Assembly: GCA_027485005.1 (NCBI GenBank)
Contig: JAIXRX010000165.1
Span: forward strand, 1 to 26,271
DNA length: 26,271 nucleotides
Direction of reading: 5' to 3'
Origin: Alphaproteobacteria bacterium
GTDB lineage: Bacteria; Pseudomonadota; Alphaproteobacteria; Rickettsiales; JAIXRX01
Shown: positions 13,242 to 21,979 of the stretch, piece by piece
Numbering within the stretch: the stretch's first letter is position 1
Layout: every line of letters starts with the position of its first letter
Position numbers and translations under genes: made by a program
The notes under the pieces: generated by a model
Seen by the model: only the letters and a program-made list of their open reading frames with translations
The model's database searches: none
What the model was told of the DNA's origin: nothing

Positions 13242-14345
13242 TTATCCTAACTCGATTTCCAGCACAGAACGAACGGCAGATTCGGGGGTGTTTTTTTCAA
13301 CAAAGGCGTCGCCAATGCTGCGCGCCAACACAAAGGTCAGGCGGCCATGTTCGGCTTTTTTGTCGCCATAGCAATGTTTGATGAGGGCGTCGATTGACCA
13401 ATCTTTTTGAATGTCATGCAGCGTGGCGGGCAAGCCCATGGCGCGTAAATGCACCGTCAGTTGCTCGGCCAGTGCCGCGCTGCAATGGCCCAAATGCGCA
13501 GAAAGTTTGAGCGCAAGCACCATGCCGACCGCTACCGCCTCGCCATGAAGCACGCGGGAATAGCCCGTTTCCGCCTCAATCGCATGGCCAAGTGTGTGCC
13601 CAAAATTAAGCAGCGCGCGCACGTCCTGTTCGGTTTCGTCTGCCTTCACAATCGCGGCTTTCATGGCCACGCAATGTTGCACTGCATGTGTAAGAATGGC
13701 AGGGTCATTTTTGTGCAGTGCGTCACGGTTTTCTTCAAGCCAGCCATAGAACGCAGCGTCACGAATCACGCCATATTTCACCACTTCGGCATAGCCTGCA
13801 TTCCACTCACGCGGGGGCAAAGTTTGCAAGCTGGTGAGGTCGGCGAGTACGGCTTTGGGTTGGTAAAAAGCCCCCACCAGATTTTTGCCTGCGCGGCTGT
13901 TGATGGCGGTTTTGCCGCCGACCGAACTGTCCACCATCGCAAGCAAGGTGGTGGGGATTTGCACAAAGGCCACGCCGCGCAAGAGCAAGCTTGCGACTAA
14001 CCCCACTAAATCACCAATCACGCCGCCGCCAAGGGCGATGAGCACAGATTTTCTGTCGGGTTGATGCGCAAGAATCTCGTCGCATAAACGTTCTAGCTGC
14101 GCAAACGATTTGCTACTTTCACCGCTTGGCACGGTGATGAGGTGCGTAAGTATGCCCGCTGTTTGCAGCGCTGCTTGCAACGGTTTTGCATAGGTCTCGA
14201 CCACCGCTTCGTCCGCTATCAAAAAACGCTGAGAATAGGGAGAAAGAGCCTCCAGCAGCGGGGCGTAAGATGGCAGCAGGTTATGGCCAATCCACACAGG
14301 GTAGCTGCGCGCACCAAGCTCTACATCAACGGTTTGTGCGCTCAT
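13242..14345 (-). CDS. aroB: 3-dehydroquinate synthase
   Basis: Second step of the shikimate pathway: DAHP to 3-dehydroquinate, NAD- and metal-dependent. The 367 residues show the NAD-binding core LIALGGGVIGDLVGLVASLLLRG, VQIPTTLLAMVDSSVGGKTAIN, the substrate region KNLVGAFYQP, and metal-binding His residues in LNFGHTLGHAIE and HGEAVAVGM. The start is ATG 14345, which overlaps the aroK stop as ATGA and has GGGGTGG upstream; a GTG at 14354 is less likely. Paired with aroK in the common aroK-aroB order. Confidence 0.96.
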   Translation of the reverse strand: MSAQTVDVELGARSYPVWIGHNLLPSYAPLLEALSPYSQRFLIADEAVVETYAKPLQAALQTAGILTHLITVPSGESSKSFAQLERLCDEILAHQPDRKSVLIALGGGVIGDLVGLVASLLLRGVAFVQIPTTLLAMVDSSVGGKTAINSRAGKNLVGAFYQPKAVLADLTSLQTLPPREWNAGYAEVVKYGVIRDAAFYGWLEENRDALHKNDPAILTHAVQHCVAMKAAIVKADETEQDVRALLNFGHTLGHAIEAETGYSRVLHGEAVAVGMVLALKLSAHLGHCSAALAEQLTVHLRAMGLPATLHDIQKDWSIDALIKHCYGDKKAEHGRLTFVLARSIGDAFVEKNTPESAVRSVLEIELG

Positions 14346-14911
14346 ATAATCCACCCCCGTTCGGTGAGGGCAGCGATAATGTCTTTCACCACTTCTTCAT
14401 GGCCACCTTTGGCGCTATCAATCGCAATGTCCGCATTTTGATAAATTGGGTAGCGTTGCTCAATCAGCCGCGCGAGGATTTCGCGTTTATTGCCTTGCTC
14501 CAGCAGCGGGCGGGTGCCGCCCCGGTAAGAGACGCGCTCAAGCAAGGTTTCAAGGTCGGCTTGCAACCAAATGGAGAGCGAATGTTTTTTCACGGCTTCG
14601 CGAATATGGTCAGTCATGAAGGCACCACCGCCTGCGGCAATCACGCATGACGGGCCTTCGAGCAAGCGCAGCATCACGCGTTTTTCAAGGTCACGAAAAA
14701 TTTGTTCGCCGTAAATTTCAAATAAATCAGAAATGCTGCAACCTGCGGCATCCACAATTTCTTGGTCGGCGTCGTAGAAAGCCATGTTGAGCTGTTTGGC
14801 CAAGCGCCGCCCTACGGTGGATTTGCCAGCCCCCATCAGCCCGACCAAGGTGAGGCAGTGAGGATGGGTAACGACAGCAGGCGTAAGTTCTTTCGGGGCA
14901 TTTTCAGGCAT
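14342..14911 (-). CDS. aroK: shikimate kinase
   Basis: Phosphorylates shikimate to shikimate-3-phosphate. The 189 residues contain the Walker A loop GLMGAGKSTVGRRLA, the shikimate-binding DADQEI, FRDLEKR and AAGGGAF motifs, and the lid with YRGGTRPLL. About 18 extra N-terminal residues precede the core. The ATG at 14911 has AGGAGATAATCA upstream. First gene of the minus-strand block aroK-aroB-CNNM-small protein, whose junctions are all under ten bases or overlapping. Divergent from the small xerD-linked ORF with 64 bases between. Confidence 0.95.
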   Translation of the reverse strand: MPENAPKELTPAVVTHPHCLTLVGLMGAGKSTVGRRLAKQLNMAFYDADQEIVDAAGCSISDLFEIYGEQIFRDLEKRVMLRLLEGPSCVIAAGGGAFMTDHIREAVKKHSLSIWLQADLETLLERVSYRGGTRPLLEQGNKREILARLIEQRYPIYQNADIAIDSAKGGHEEVVKDIIAALTERGWII

Positions 14912-14975
14912 TGATTATCTCCTATAGCTGGATTAGCCTAAGTTTCGTGCTAACGCAATGCCAAGGGGTCATCTG

Positions 14976-15110
14976 ATGCGTCCAAAATTTAAAATAATAT
15001 TATTTGTCTTGTTCTTAGTGGTTGCGGGTGCGGGTGGTTTGCTTGCGCTTGATATGCCCGCGCCAAGCGCGCCGACCGAACAAACGGTGACCTTGCCAGC
15101 CGCCCAGTAA
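14976..15110 (+). CDS. 44-aa single-pass membrane protein upstream of xerD
   Basis: Short ORF with AAGGGG eight bases before the ATG. It starts MRPKFKI, followed by a hydrophobic helix (ILFVLFLVVAGAGGLLAL) and a Pro/Ala/Thr tail (DMPAPSAPTEQTVTLPA). The stop is four bases before the xerD start, so the two are co-transcribed. A small membrane protein of this type directly before xerD is familiar from other alphaproteobacterial genomes (from memory). Function unknown. Confidence 0.7.
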   Translation: MRPKFKIILFVLFLVVAGAGGLLALDMPAPSAPTEQTVTLPAAQ

Positions 15111-15114
15111 CGGC

Positions 15115-16041
15115 ATGTCAAACGCCCAGCAGATTGAGCGTTTTTTGGAAATGCTGGTGGCCGAGCGCGGTGCCAGCAAGCACACGCTTGAGGCCTATGG
15201 GCGGGATTTGAACGAGCTTGCCGCCACGCTGAAAAAGAAAAAACGCGTTTTGGTAGACGCGCAAACCGAGCATTTGGAATATTGGCTTGCGCAATTACAT
15301 GCGGCGGATTTGTCGCCCCGTTCGCAAGCGCGCAAACTTTCTGCCGCGCGGCAGTTTTATGCATTTTTATATACTGAAAAAGACCGCACTGATAACCCGA
15401 CCGTGCCGCTGGTTTCACCCAAGCAACCCAAAAGCCTGCCCAAGGTGATGGCGGAAGAGCAGGTGGAGCAATTGCTGGCAGCGCTGGGCGACGAGCAAGA
15501 TGAGCACAGCGTGCGGCTGCGCGCGATGGTGGAGATGATGTATGCCGCAGGGTTGCGGGTGAGCGAATTGGTGACGCTGCCGCTTTCCAGCATTCAGCCG
15601 ATTTTGCAGAAAAATAGCATCCCCTGCATGGTGGTGAAGGGCAAAGGTAGCAAAGAACGTGTGGTGCCGCTGCATGAGGGGGCGATTGTTGCGCTGCAGC
15701 AATATTTGGATGTGCGAAAGATATTTTTGGAGGGACATGAGAAATCGCGGTTTCTTTTTCCGTCACGCGCGGGGGCGGGGCATATGACGCGGCAACGGTT
15801 TGGGCAGATGCTAAAAGAGTTAGCGTTTAAGGCGAATCTTGACCCTGCAAAACTTTCACCACACACCTTGCGGCATTCATTTGCTAGTCATTTGCTAGAG
15901 GGTGGCGCGGATTTGCGGGTGATTCAACAATTGCTGGGGCATGCCGATATTGCGACCACACAAATTTATACCCATGTGCAGGGCAAACGGTTGAAGAGTT
16001 TAGTGGAACAAACGCATCCGCTTTCAAAGCGGCGCCATTAA
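15115..16041 (+). CDS. xerD: tyrosine recombinase XerD
   Basis: Site-specific recombinase that, with XerC, resolves chromosome dimers at dif. The 308 residues comprise an N-terminal SAM-like core-binding domain (~1-90: FLEMLVAERGASKHTLEAYGRDL) and a catalytic domain. The active-site residues are present: Arg in YAAGLRVSEL, Lys in VKGKGSKERVVPL, HxxR in SPHTLRHSFASHLL, His in LLGHADIATT and nucleophile Tyr in QIYTHV. It is placed as XerD rather than a phage integrase by length, clean conservation and its aroK/aroB neighbourhood. Its stop codon shares four bases with the convergent fliB stop. Confidence 0.92.
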   Translation: MSNAQQIERFLEMLVAERGASKHTLEAYGRDLNELAATLKKKKRVLVDAQTEHLEYWLAQLHAADLSPRSQARKLSAARQFYAFLYTEKDRTDNPTVPLVSPKQPKSLPKVMAEEQVEQLLAALGDEQDEHSVRLRAMVEMMYAAGLRVSELVTLPLSSIQPILQKNSIPCMVVKGKGSKERVVPLHEGAIVALQQYLDVRKIFLEGHEKSRFLFPSRAGAGHMTRQRFGQMLKELAFKANLDPAKLSPHTLRHSFASHLLEGGADLRVIQQLLGHADIATTQIYTHVQGKRLKSLVEQTHPLSKRRH

Positions 16042-17216
16042 ACGCCAAGTAATCCACGCAAACGAGCGATGCGCGTCCAGCCAAAGTCCTGATAGATATT
16101 GAGGCTCATGGTTGGGTCGGCTAAATGGTCCATGAAACGCGCCAGTGTCTGGGCATCTTCTAAAATTTCTTCAACAGTGAGTGGTGTGCCACGACCTACA
16201 AGCCGTGAGGCCAGTGCCAGTTTTAAGGTAGCAAGGCGCACACCGAATACGACGACCCGTTGCTCCTCGGTATGGCCAAAGCCAGAGAATGGGAAAAGTG
16301 ACGAGGCAAGTTGAGCATGTAGCCAACGCCGAAAAATGGGTGCGGCGATTAATTGTGCATGGTCATCCCATGCTTCTTGCACAGCAGTTATCGCTACCGC
16401 TGTATGTTGAGAATGCCTCAGAGCAGGGGCTTCCCAGTCAATCTCAAGCTGTAGAGCGCTTGAGATGCGCGCAATGAGTTGGCGTAATTGAGGCGCAGGC
16501 AAGCCATCTGACATTTTAAGAAGCGCTACCAATGATAAAAGCAGATTCAGCGAGTCAGAGGCGACAGGCTGAGTTTCGGGGATTCGCCCCGCTGCCATGC
16601 GTAGGTAAAAGGGCGCTGCTTGATCCCACTGAGGTACGTTAATTGTGGCAAGACCTTGAGTGGCCGCTAGAATATTCAGTATCAACCATTCGCCTGAAAG
16701 TTCTGAATGAGTGACAAAATCACAAAAAGATTGATGCGTTTGCCATGCTTGATCTGATGATAGCTCCGCAGGGCAATAATCTTGAACTGATTGCGGCAAG
16801 CGTTCCACTGTGTCACTGCCAGTTTCAAAGGCATTTTCAACGAGCAGTAATCGCAACATTTCAGGGCAGGAAATTGCCCCTGTGAGAATGGTTTTTTCTC
16901 CTAAGCGACGCGCAGAACGTGGATAGAAATAACATGCGTCTCCGAGCGCCTCTGCTCCATATTTTATATGAATGCTGCACAGGCCATTTTCTAGCTTAGT
17001 GCATGCGCCTGTTTCGGCACTTTTACACATGACATGATGTGTCTCATCAACTTTTTCTATCGCGTTTAGCAATTCTGGCCACTGACGCTGATAGCGTGCG
17101 ATGGTGTTATCATCCACGCGCATCTGCCATCCCACACCACAGCAGGTGTCTGGGCACTTGTCCCCCAAGCACTCAAAGAGCTTGACGGCTTTTTGCTGAT
17201 GAGAAATAGCTGCCAT
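16038..17216 (-). CDS. fliB: FliB-type flagellin lysine-N-methylase
   Basis: Methylates surface lysines of flagellin. The 392 residues have the FliB cysteine pattern near the N-terminus: FECLGDKCPDTCCGVGW, then ETGACTKLENGLCSIH and GDACYFYPRSARR, and later AISCPEMLR. These cysteines are the probable iron-sulphur or metal ligands of the family. Length is close to the Salmonella enzyme (about 400 aa). Last gene of the flagellar operon, four bases after fliW. The ATG at 17216 has no clear ribosome site, suggesting coupling to fliW translation. The YkgJ-like cysteine cluster alone would be less specific, but the operon context supports FliB. The flagellin gene is not in the window. Confidence 0.85.
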   Translation of the reverse strand: MAAISHQQKAVKLFECLGDKCPDTCCGVGWQMRVDDNTIARYQRQWPELLNAIEKVDETHHVMCKSAETGACTKLENGLCSIHIKYGAEALGDACYFYPRSARRLGEKTILTGAISCPEMLRLLLVENAFETGSDTVERLPQSVQDYCPAELSSDQAWQTHQSFCDFVTHSELSGEWLILNILAATQGLATINVPQWDQAAPFYLRMAAGRIPETQPVASDSLNLLLSLVALLKMSDGLPAPQLRQLIARISSALQLEIDWEAPALRHSQHTAVAITAVQEAWDDHAQLIAAPIFRRWLHAQLASSLFPFSGFGHTEEQRVVVFGVRLATLKLALASRLVGRGTPLTVEEILEDAQTLARFMDHLADPTMSLNIYQDFGWTRIARLRGLLGV

Positions 17217-17220
17217 AAAT

Positions 17221-17811
17221 TTAAGAAGCTGCGTTTTGCTCTGATGTCAGATAGTGCTGCACGCTGTAGCGGTCATGCGGGAAAACATATTGCATGCCTT
17301 GACGACGCTCTGCGTCTATAATCAAGGGCGCGCGTAGATTAACGCTCAGTTTAATGCCAGTGGCACTCCGATGAACGGTGACAATCAAAAGCATGGCGAC
17401 GTCTTCTGGAGAAATACTAAGATCCTCACACGCGCGGCGAATGTCTTCTTCACGAATCAGGTTATTTTGCAAACCAAGCGGCAGGCCAATAAAAGAAACA
17501 GCATGGTCGTCAAAAGATTGCAGCAATTTAAATTGCGCAAATTTTGGATTAGGGAAATTGGCTAAACCAAAATGCACTTTGTCTGGCATGCCCAGCAGGC
17601 CTTTACTGAATACAATCGGCTGGCTGGTTTGGAACGCTACACCACCAAAGCGGGTCTGCAAAGTTTCCCATCCAGCACTATCTGTTGTGGCTTTCGCCGC
17701 CGCAGGAATCTGAGTCACGCGTTTCTCCTCCGAGTGATGCGTCGGTAAAAGCATCGGGGGTAAAATAGATTGAATGCTATTATCATACGCAGGTTTTGTC
17801 ATATTTGCCAT
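17221..17811 (-). CDS. fliW: flagellar assembly factor FliW
   Basis: Binds flagellin and, in other bacteria, antagonises CsrA to tune flagellin translation. The 196 residues have an unusually long leader (~55 residues) before the FliW core: TRFGGVAF, PIVFSKGLLGMPDKVHFGL, PKFAQFKLLQSFDDHAVSFIGLPL, EDVAMLLIVTVH, and VNLRAPLIIDAERRQGMQYVFPHDRYSVQHYL. The core matches the family pattern in order. GAGG lies upstream of the ATG at 17811. It follows flgL by 43 bases and precedes fliB. csrA is not in this window, so whether the CsrA circuit operates is open. Confidence 0.85.
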   Translation of the reverse strand: MANMTKPAYDNSIQSILPPMLLPTHHSEEKRVTQIPAAAKATTDSAGWETLQTRFGGVAFQTSQPIVFSKGLLGMPDKVHFGLANFPNPKFAQFKLLQSFDDHAVSFIGLPLGLQNNLIREEDIRRACEDLSISPEDVAMLLIVTVHRSATGIKLSVNLRAPLIIDAERRQGMQYVFPHDRYSVQHYLTSEQNAAS

Positions 17812-17854
17812 AAAATCCTCACTGTGGTTTATTATTTATTGTTAAAAAAGGTTA

Positions 17855-18763
17855 TTATCTTAGGAAGTCAGAAAGTTTGAGCTCGTTCATGCGAGCAAAA
17901 GCCTGATAAGAGGCTTGTAAGGTTGCCTGTTTGAATGACATTTCGGTGGTTGCAGAAACAACATCCGTACTAATAATGGACTCTTTTTGACCACGATAAT
18001 AAGTCTGCAAGGTCACATGGGTTGATCTAACGTCATCTAAATTAATTTTGTTCACGTTATTTTCGGTTTGCAGGTCAATCATACCGTCCAACCCGTTGGT
18101 AATCAGTTCAAATGCTTTTGACATGGCCGCGTCGTCGCCACCGGCATGAGCAGCGAGCGCTTGATCAAACGCCGCAAAAACATTTTGGAAAGCTGTGTGA
18201 TCTGCGCGGATATTGTAGCTGATACTCAAACTATCGCTGGCGCGGAAAGATATATCTTCCTCGCTTCCTTGATAATAATTCTTATCTGGCGTACCGGTTG
18301 TGGTATTCGCAGGTATAGGGTCGACAATCGGAGGGGTATCCGTGCGGCTGCCAGCGAAAAGAAATCGTCCTTCCATGCTTGTATTCAATTGTGCTTTGAA
18401 AGAGTTCTTTAACCCTTCCATTTGCTGCACAAAAGAAAGCGTATCTTTGTTAGCGCTGCGCCACTGCGTTATTAAAGCACGCGTGTCCTCGCCAATTTTG
18501 ATGGCTTGATCCAGTACGGTGTTCGTGGTGTCAATCCGTGCGGTGGCCACTGAAATGTTGTCAATATAGCGTTGGGCTTTGCGAACTTTGGCCTCTAAAT
18601 CGACAAATAGTTCTACCGAACCTGATAAACCAGAAAATGTTTTGGTTTTAACGCCGCTAGAAATCTGTGCTTGTAAATCAAACATGTTTTTCTGATTGCG
18701 TGTAATGTCGCTCATCATATTATTATGAATGGCCAGACTACTGATGCGTGTTGACTCGGTCAT
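17855..18763 (-). CDS. flgL: flagellar hook-associated protein 3 (hook-filament junction)
   Basis: Forms the junction between FlgK and the flagellin filament; exported by the flagellar type III system. The 302 residues have a flagellin-like N-terminal helix (SSLAIHNNMMSDITRNQKNM, DLQAQISSGVKTKTFSG) and a C-terminal helix (MSFKQATLQASYQAFARMNELKLSDFLR), with the FLFAGSRTDTPP segment typical of FlgL between them. Length is normal. AAGGAG lies upstream of the ATG at 18763. It starts 15 bases after flgK. Confidence 0.93.
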   Translation of the reverse strand: MTESTRISSLAIHNNMMSDITRNQKNMFDLQAQISSGVKTKTFSGLSGSVELFVDLEAKVRKAQRYIDNISVATARIDTTNTVLDQAIKIGEDTRALITQWRSANKDTLSFVQQMEGLKNSFKAQLNTSMEGRFLFAGSRTDTPPIVDPIPANTTTGTPDKNYYQGSEEDISFRASDSLSISYNIRADHTAFQNVFAAFDQALAAHAGGDDAAMSKAFELITNGLDGMIDLQTENNVNKINLDDVRSTHVTLQTYYRGQKESIISTDVVSATTEMSFKQATLQASYQAFARMNELKLSDFLR

Positions 18764-18778
18764 GAGTGATTCTCCTTA

Positions 18779-21505
18779 TTATTGTAAAATGCCGATGAGT
18801 GAATCGAACAGGTCATTTACAACGCCTACAATCCGCGCTGAAGCAGAGTAGGCATTTTGATAGACGATGGTATCGGCCAATTCCTGATCTAAGTTCACTC
18901 CGCTGATTGAATCTGAACGAGATGTAAAATTATCTAGTAAAATTTGTTTACCCTCGAGGTCGCTTTTTGCGGATGCTGTTCGGGCGGATAGATAGCCTAG
19001 AATTTCTGCGCTATAAGCCGAGAAGGTTAAGCGAGTACTTGGCAAACCACCAGCCGCATCAAATCCCATCAGCCCATTGCCCAGTGCTGCGATATTCTGG
19101 ATGAGATGATTCTCCCCAATATAACGCTCAACAGTATATTTAGGAGGTGCTCCGGGTGTAGATGGCTGCATGCTCACACGTGTTTTACCCGTGGTCAGAA
19201 GGTTAGGATTTTCCTGAAGCCTCTCTTCCACTTCCATAAAATAGGCCGAGCCTTTTAGTGTATCTCCCTTTACGCTTGGCTCATTACTTTTGAAAAAGTT
19301 ATTCAGCTCAAAATAGTGAGAAAAATTACGATAGCTTGCGGTTGTAACACCATTGCTAGCGGTAATGCCCACTTCTTGGCTATCGAGTGTATCCATGGAA
19401 ATCACAGCGCCTGTGCGCAGAGATTCAATACGCAAAAATCCTTCACCTTGACCAATTTGTCCGCTGACGGTTGGAATTTCATTGCCGTTAATATCGACAA
19501 GATAAGCGCGTGCCAGGGGTTCGTTTGTGTTGGGCTGTTCAATGGTGGCTGCGCCTGTTGCACTCATCGCAGAGGTTCGCTTGTTAAGTGTATAATCGAC
19601 ATTATTATAGACGCGGTAAGTAATGGTGGCGGTATCGGCATTATTAGTGCCATTTTTCACTGCCCCAACATTCACCGTAATATCATAATAAACCGAAGAC
19701 GGGTTGGCGCCTAGCGAAGCGGTAAAGTTTCCTTGAGCGGTCGTACGACTCGTATTGCCTGATTCTACTGTATCATAAGCAGGATAGGCGATAACCCCCG
19801 CTTGACTGACTGCAGGACCAACGCCTGCATTGGTTGTTGTGGTAATTTCAAAGCTGGTATCGGTGATGTTACCGACCACGAAATAGCCCGTTAATTCTCC
19901 GGCAGGAATACCATTCACTGCGCCAGAAGGTGCGCCTAAATAGACGGTGTCGCCTGCCTTGAGGCCATGCTGCCCAACCGTGGCGATCGAAACAACATTA
20001 CTACCGTTGGTGGTTGTATAAGTGCCTGTACTTGCCAAAGAAAAGGTCGGGCGGGTGCTGGTCACTGAGGTGATGTCAGTGCCCGTACTGTCCTTCACCG
20101 TGACACCAGTAATGAAGAAACTTGCATCATTGCCAGAATAGTTGCTTAGATCGAAATCAAACGACAATTGATTGGTATTGTTAGGCAAGCGTGACGTGGA
20201 AGATGCGAGTTGAATATTATTAAAATCACCAAGTTTCACACGATTTTGTGGCGCACCATAATAATTATTAATTTCATCAATAATACTTTGTACGGTCGGT
20301 TGTCCTTGACCTTGACCACCATCTAGTGAGGATAAATCAATATTTAATGGCGGCATGCCATACAGGTCACTGTCATAAAGTGAATCCATAGGAGTGCCGT
20401 CATCGTTTAATAATGCAATTTGTACATTACCGCTAAAGCCTGTGTAATCACTAGCATCCAGCAAACGGGTTCCTGTGTAGGTGGCTGCTCCTGGGAATCC
20501 AGATCCTTGATTGTGCGCGGCATTTATCTGGTCACGCAGTTCAGCTGCCAATGTATCGATCTGATCTAAAAATCCCGGAATAACACTGTCACGCAAATCA
20601 ATAAGCGCCCGCAACTCTCCGCCGCGTACTCCGGCACTCGTCACAGAGTCACTCGTGCCGGAAGACACTAATTCCTGTGTGCTGCTTAAAATTTCACCAT
20701 TTACACCAATCGCATTGATCTTGATTGCTGACATCGAGGTGTCATTCACAAAATTCTCAATAGAAGCGGAAGAGGTGTACTCTAATTGGAAAAACTGAGC
20801 GTTAAGAAGTGTTTGGCCTGTATTAGAATATAAGAAAACTTGTCCGTCGGCTTGGAATGCTGGTTTGGCGTCTACATACGTTGATAACTCGTTTAGTAGA
20901 CGGTCGCGTTGATCAAAAATCTCTGAAACATTGCTACCATAGGCGCGTGCCGCATTAATAGCGGTGTTGGTGTCGTATAGTTTTTGCAAGGTGAGGTTAA
21001 TTTTGTCTACCACCGCTTCAATATCCTGATCCGCTTGATAACGCAGTGTTTCTAGGGAATGCGCCATGTCTGAAATATTCGACGCAAGATTTACCCCATT
21101 TTGGACGGCATCTACCCGGAAAGAAGAACGCTCAGGATTCTCTGCTAAGGCTTGTAACGAATTAAAAAAGGCGGTGATGCGTTCATCGACAGAATTTTGT
21201 GCGCCAGGCTCACCTAAGAAAATCTGTGCGCGTTGCATGTAGTCGTCAATCACGTTTGATCCGCCAACATCACTACTACGTTCACGCACAGCTTTTTGTA
21301 GATACTCGTCCACACGGCGATTAATGCTTTCAATCCGCACCCCAACGCCATCACCACTGATTAATACTTGCGATTCCTGATCGATGATTTTGCGACTATA
21401 GCCCACTGTATTTGCGTTGGCGATATTCTGCGACACAGTTGAGAGGGCGCGCTGATTAACATTCAGACCACTGATTGCATTATTAAGGGCGAGTGAAAGG
21501 CTCAT
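18779..21505 (-). CDS. flgK: flagellar hook-associated protein 1, enlarged variant
   Basis: First junction protein on the distal hook end. The N-terminus (LALNNAISGLNVNQRALST, SQNIANANTVGYSRK) and C-terminus (LDQELADTIVYQNAYSASARIVGVVNDLFDSLIGIL) are canonical and complete. The protein is 908 residues, about 360 longer than E. coli FlgK. The extra length lies in the central surface region (~400-770), which is Ser/Thr/Asn/Gly-rich. It includes a segment at ~490-565 with HGLKAGDTVYLGAP (H513), NGIPAGELTGYFVVGNITDTSFEI, a pattern like beta repeats of phage tail or adhesin proteins. The insert would be exposed on the filament junction. AAGGAG precedes the ATG. Confidence 0.93.
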   Translation of the reverse strand: MSLSLALNNAISGLNVNQRALSTVSQNIANANTVGYSRKIIDQESQVLISGDGVGVRIESINRRVDEYLQKAVRERSSDVGGSNVIDDYMQRAQIFLGEPGAQNSVDERITAFFNSLQALAENPERSSFRVDAVQNGVNLASNISDMAHSLETLRYQADQDIEAVVDKINLTLQKLYDTNTAINAARAYGSNVSEIFDQRDRLLNELSTYVDAKPAFQADGQVFLYSNTGQTLLNAQFFQLEYTSSASIENFVNDTSMSAIKINAIGVNGEILSSTQELVSSGTSDSVTSAGVRGGELRALIDLRDSVIPGFLDQIDTLAAELRDQINAAHNQGSGFPGAATYTGTRLLDASDYTGFSGNVQIALLNDDGTPMDSLYDSDLYGMPPLNIDLSSLDGGQGQGQPTVQSIIDEINNYYGAPQNRVKLGDFNNIQLASSTSRLPNNTNQLSFDFDLSNYSGNDASFFITGVTVKDSTGTDITSVTSTRPTFSLASTGTYTTTNGSNVVSIATVGQHGLKAGDTVYLGAPSGAVNGIPAGELTGYFVVGNITDTSFEITTTTNAGVGPAVSQAGVIAYPAYDTVESGNTSRTTAQGNFTASLGANPSSVYYDITVNVGAVKNGTNNADTATITYRVYNNVDYTLNKRTSAMSATGAATIEQPNTNEPLARAYLVDINGNEIPTVSGQIGQGEGFLRIESLRTGAVISMDTLDSQEVGITASNGVTTASYRNFSHYFELNNFFKSNEPSVKGDTLKGSAYFMEVEERLQENPNLLTTGKTRVSMQPSTPGAPPKYTVERYIGENHLIQNIAALGNGLMGFDAAGGLPSTRLTFSAYSAEILGYLSARTASAKSDLEGKQILLDNFTSRSDSISGVNLDQELADTIVYQNAYSASARIVGVVNDLFDSLIGILQ

Positions 21506-21517
21506 AATTTTCTCTCC

Positions 21518-21979
21518 TTACACCATATTATTAAGGGTAACAGAAATGGGAGCATTACTGGTCTGAGTCATGCCACGCCCAGAATAAAGCCCGCGCACAT
21601 GCTGCTCGGTAATCGCCTCACGAATGGCGCCAACAATCGCTTCGTTTACATCTCGTGCCACCCGCAAGCGACGGTGATTTTCTTGCATAATATCTTCAAA
21701 TAACTTCACCACTTGACGAAGCTCGGTGCGTTCGTCTTCTTCCAAATGATCCAGCAATTCAGGTTTTCGTTGCAGCACTTTTTTTTGCGCTTCCAGCATG
21801 CCCAGAAGCTGCAATTTTTCTTCTTGAAGAGCCGCAATTTCCTTGACTTGCATGGCGTCTAATAAGTCTACTTCTTGGGCAAGAATCTGCGCCAAGCGAA
21901 GGGTCACTTGAATGAGGCCATGGGCGCTGAAGTTAGGTTCAACGAACGGCATGGAGACGGGTGTTTCGTACGCCTGCAT
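21518..21979 (-). CDS. flgN: FlgN-type chaperone for FlgK and FlgL
   Basis: Type III export chaperone keeping FlgK and FlgL soluble before secretion. The 153 residues are largely helical and coiled-coil: LRLAQILAQEVDLLDAMQVK, IAALQEEKLQLLGMLEAQKK, then NHRRLRVARDVNEAIVGAIRE and a C-terminal tail (GLYSGRGMTQTS) typical of the family in alphaproteobacteria. The start ATG at 21979 has a strong AGGAGG six bases upstream and lies inside flgJ, overlapping it by 41 bases. Position directly before flgK supports the assignment. Confidence 0.8.
   Translation of the reverse strand: MQAYETPVSMPFVEPNFSAHGLIQVTLRLAQILAQEVDLLDAMQVKEIAALQEEKLQLLGMLEAQKKVLQRKPELLDHLEEDERTELRQVVKLFEDIMQENHRRLRVARDVNEAIVGAIREAITEQHVRGLYSGRGMTQTSNAPISVTLNNMV

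Noticed and set aside
13449..14000. 183-aa plus-strand ORF antisense to aroB
   Set aside because: Shadow of a GC-richer, well-conserved gene; no ribosome site and Cys/His/Arg-rich composition typical of antisense frames.
14345..14354. GTG at 14354 as the aroB start
   Set aside because: The ATG at 14345 forms the classic ATGA overlap with the aroK stop and has GGGGTGG at proper spacing.
14969..15766. 265-aa minus-strand ORF antisense to xerD and its small upstream gene
   Set aside because: Pro/Ala/Arg/Ser-rich shadow translation with no recognisable motif; xerD has all catalytic residues on the other strand.
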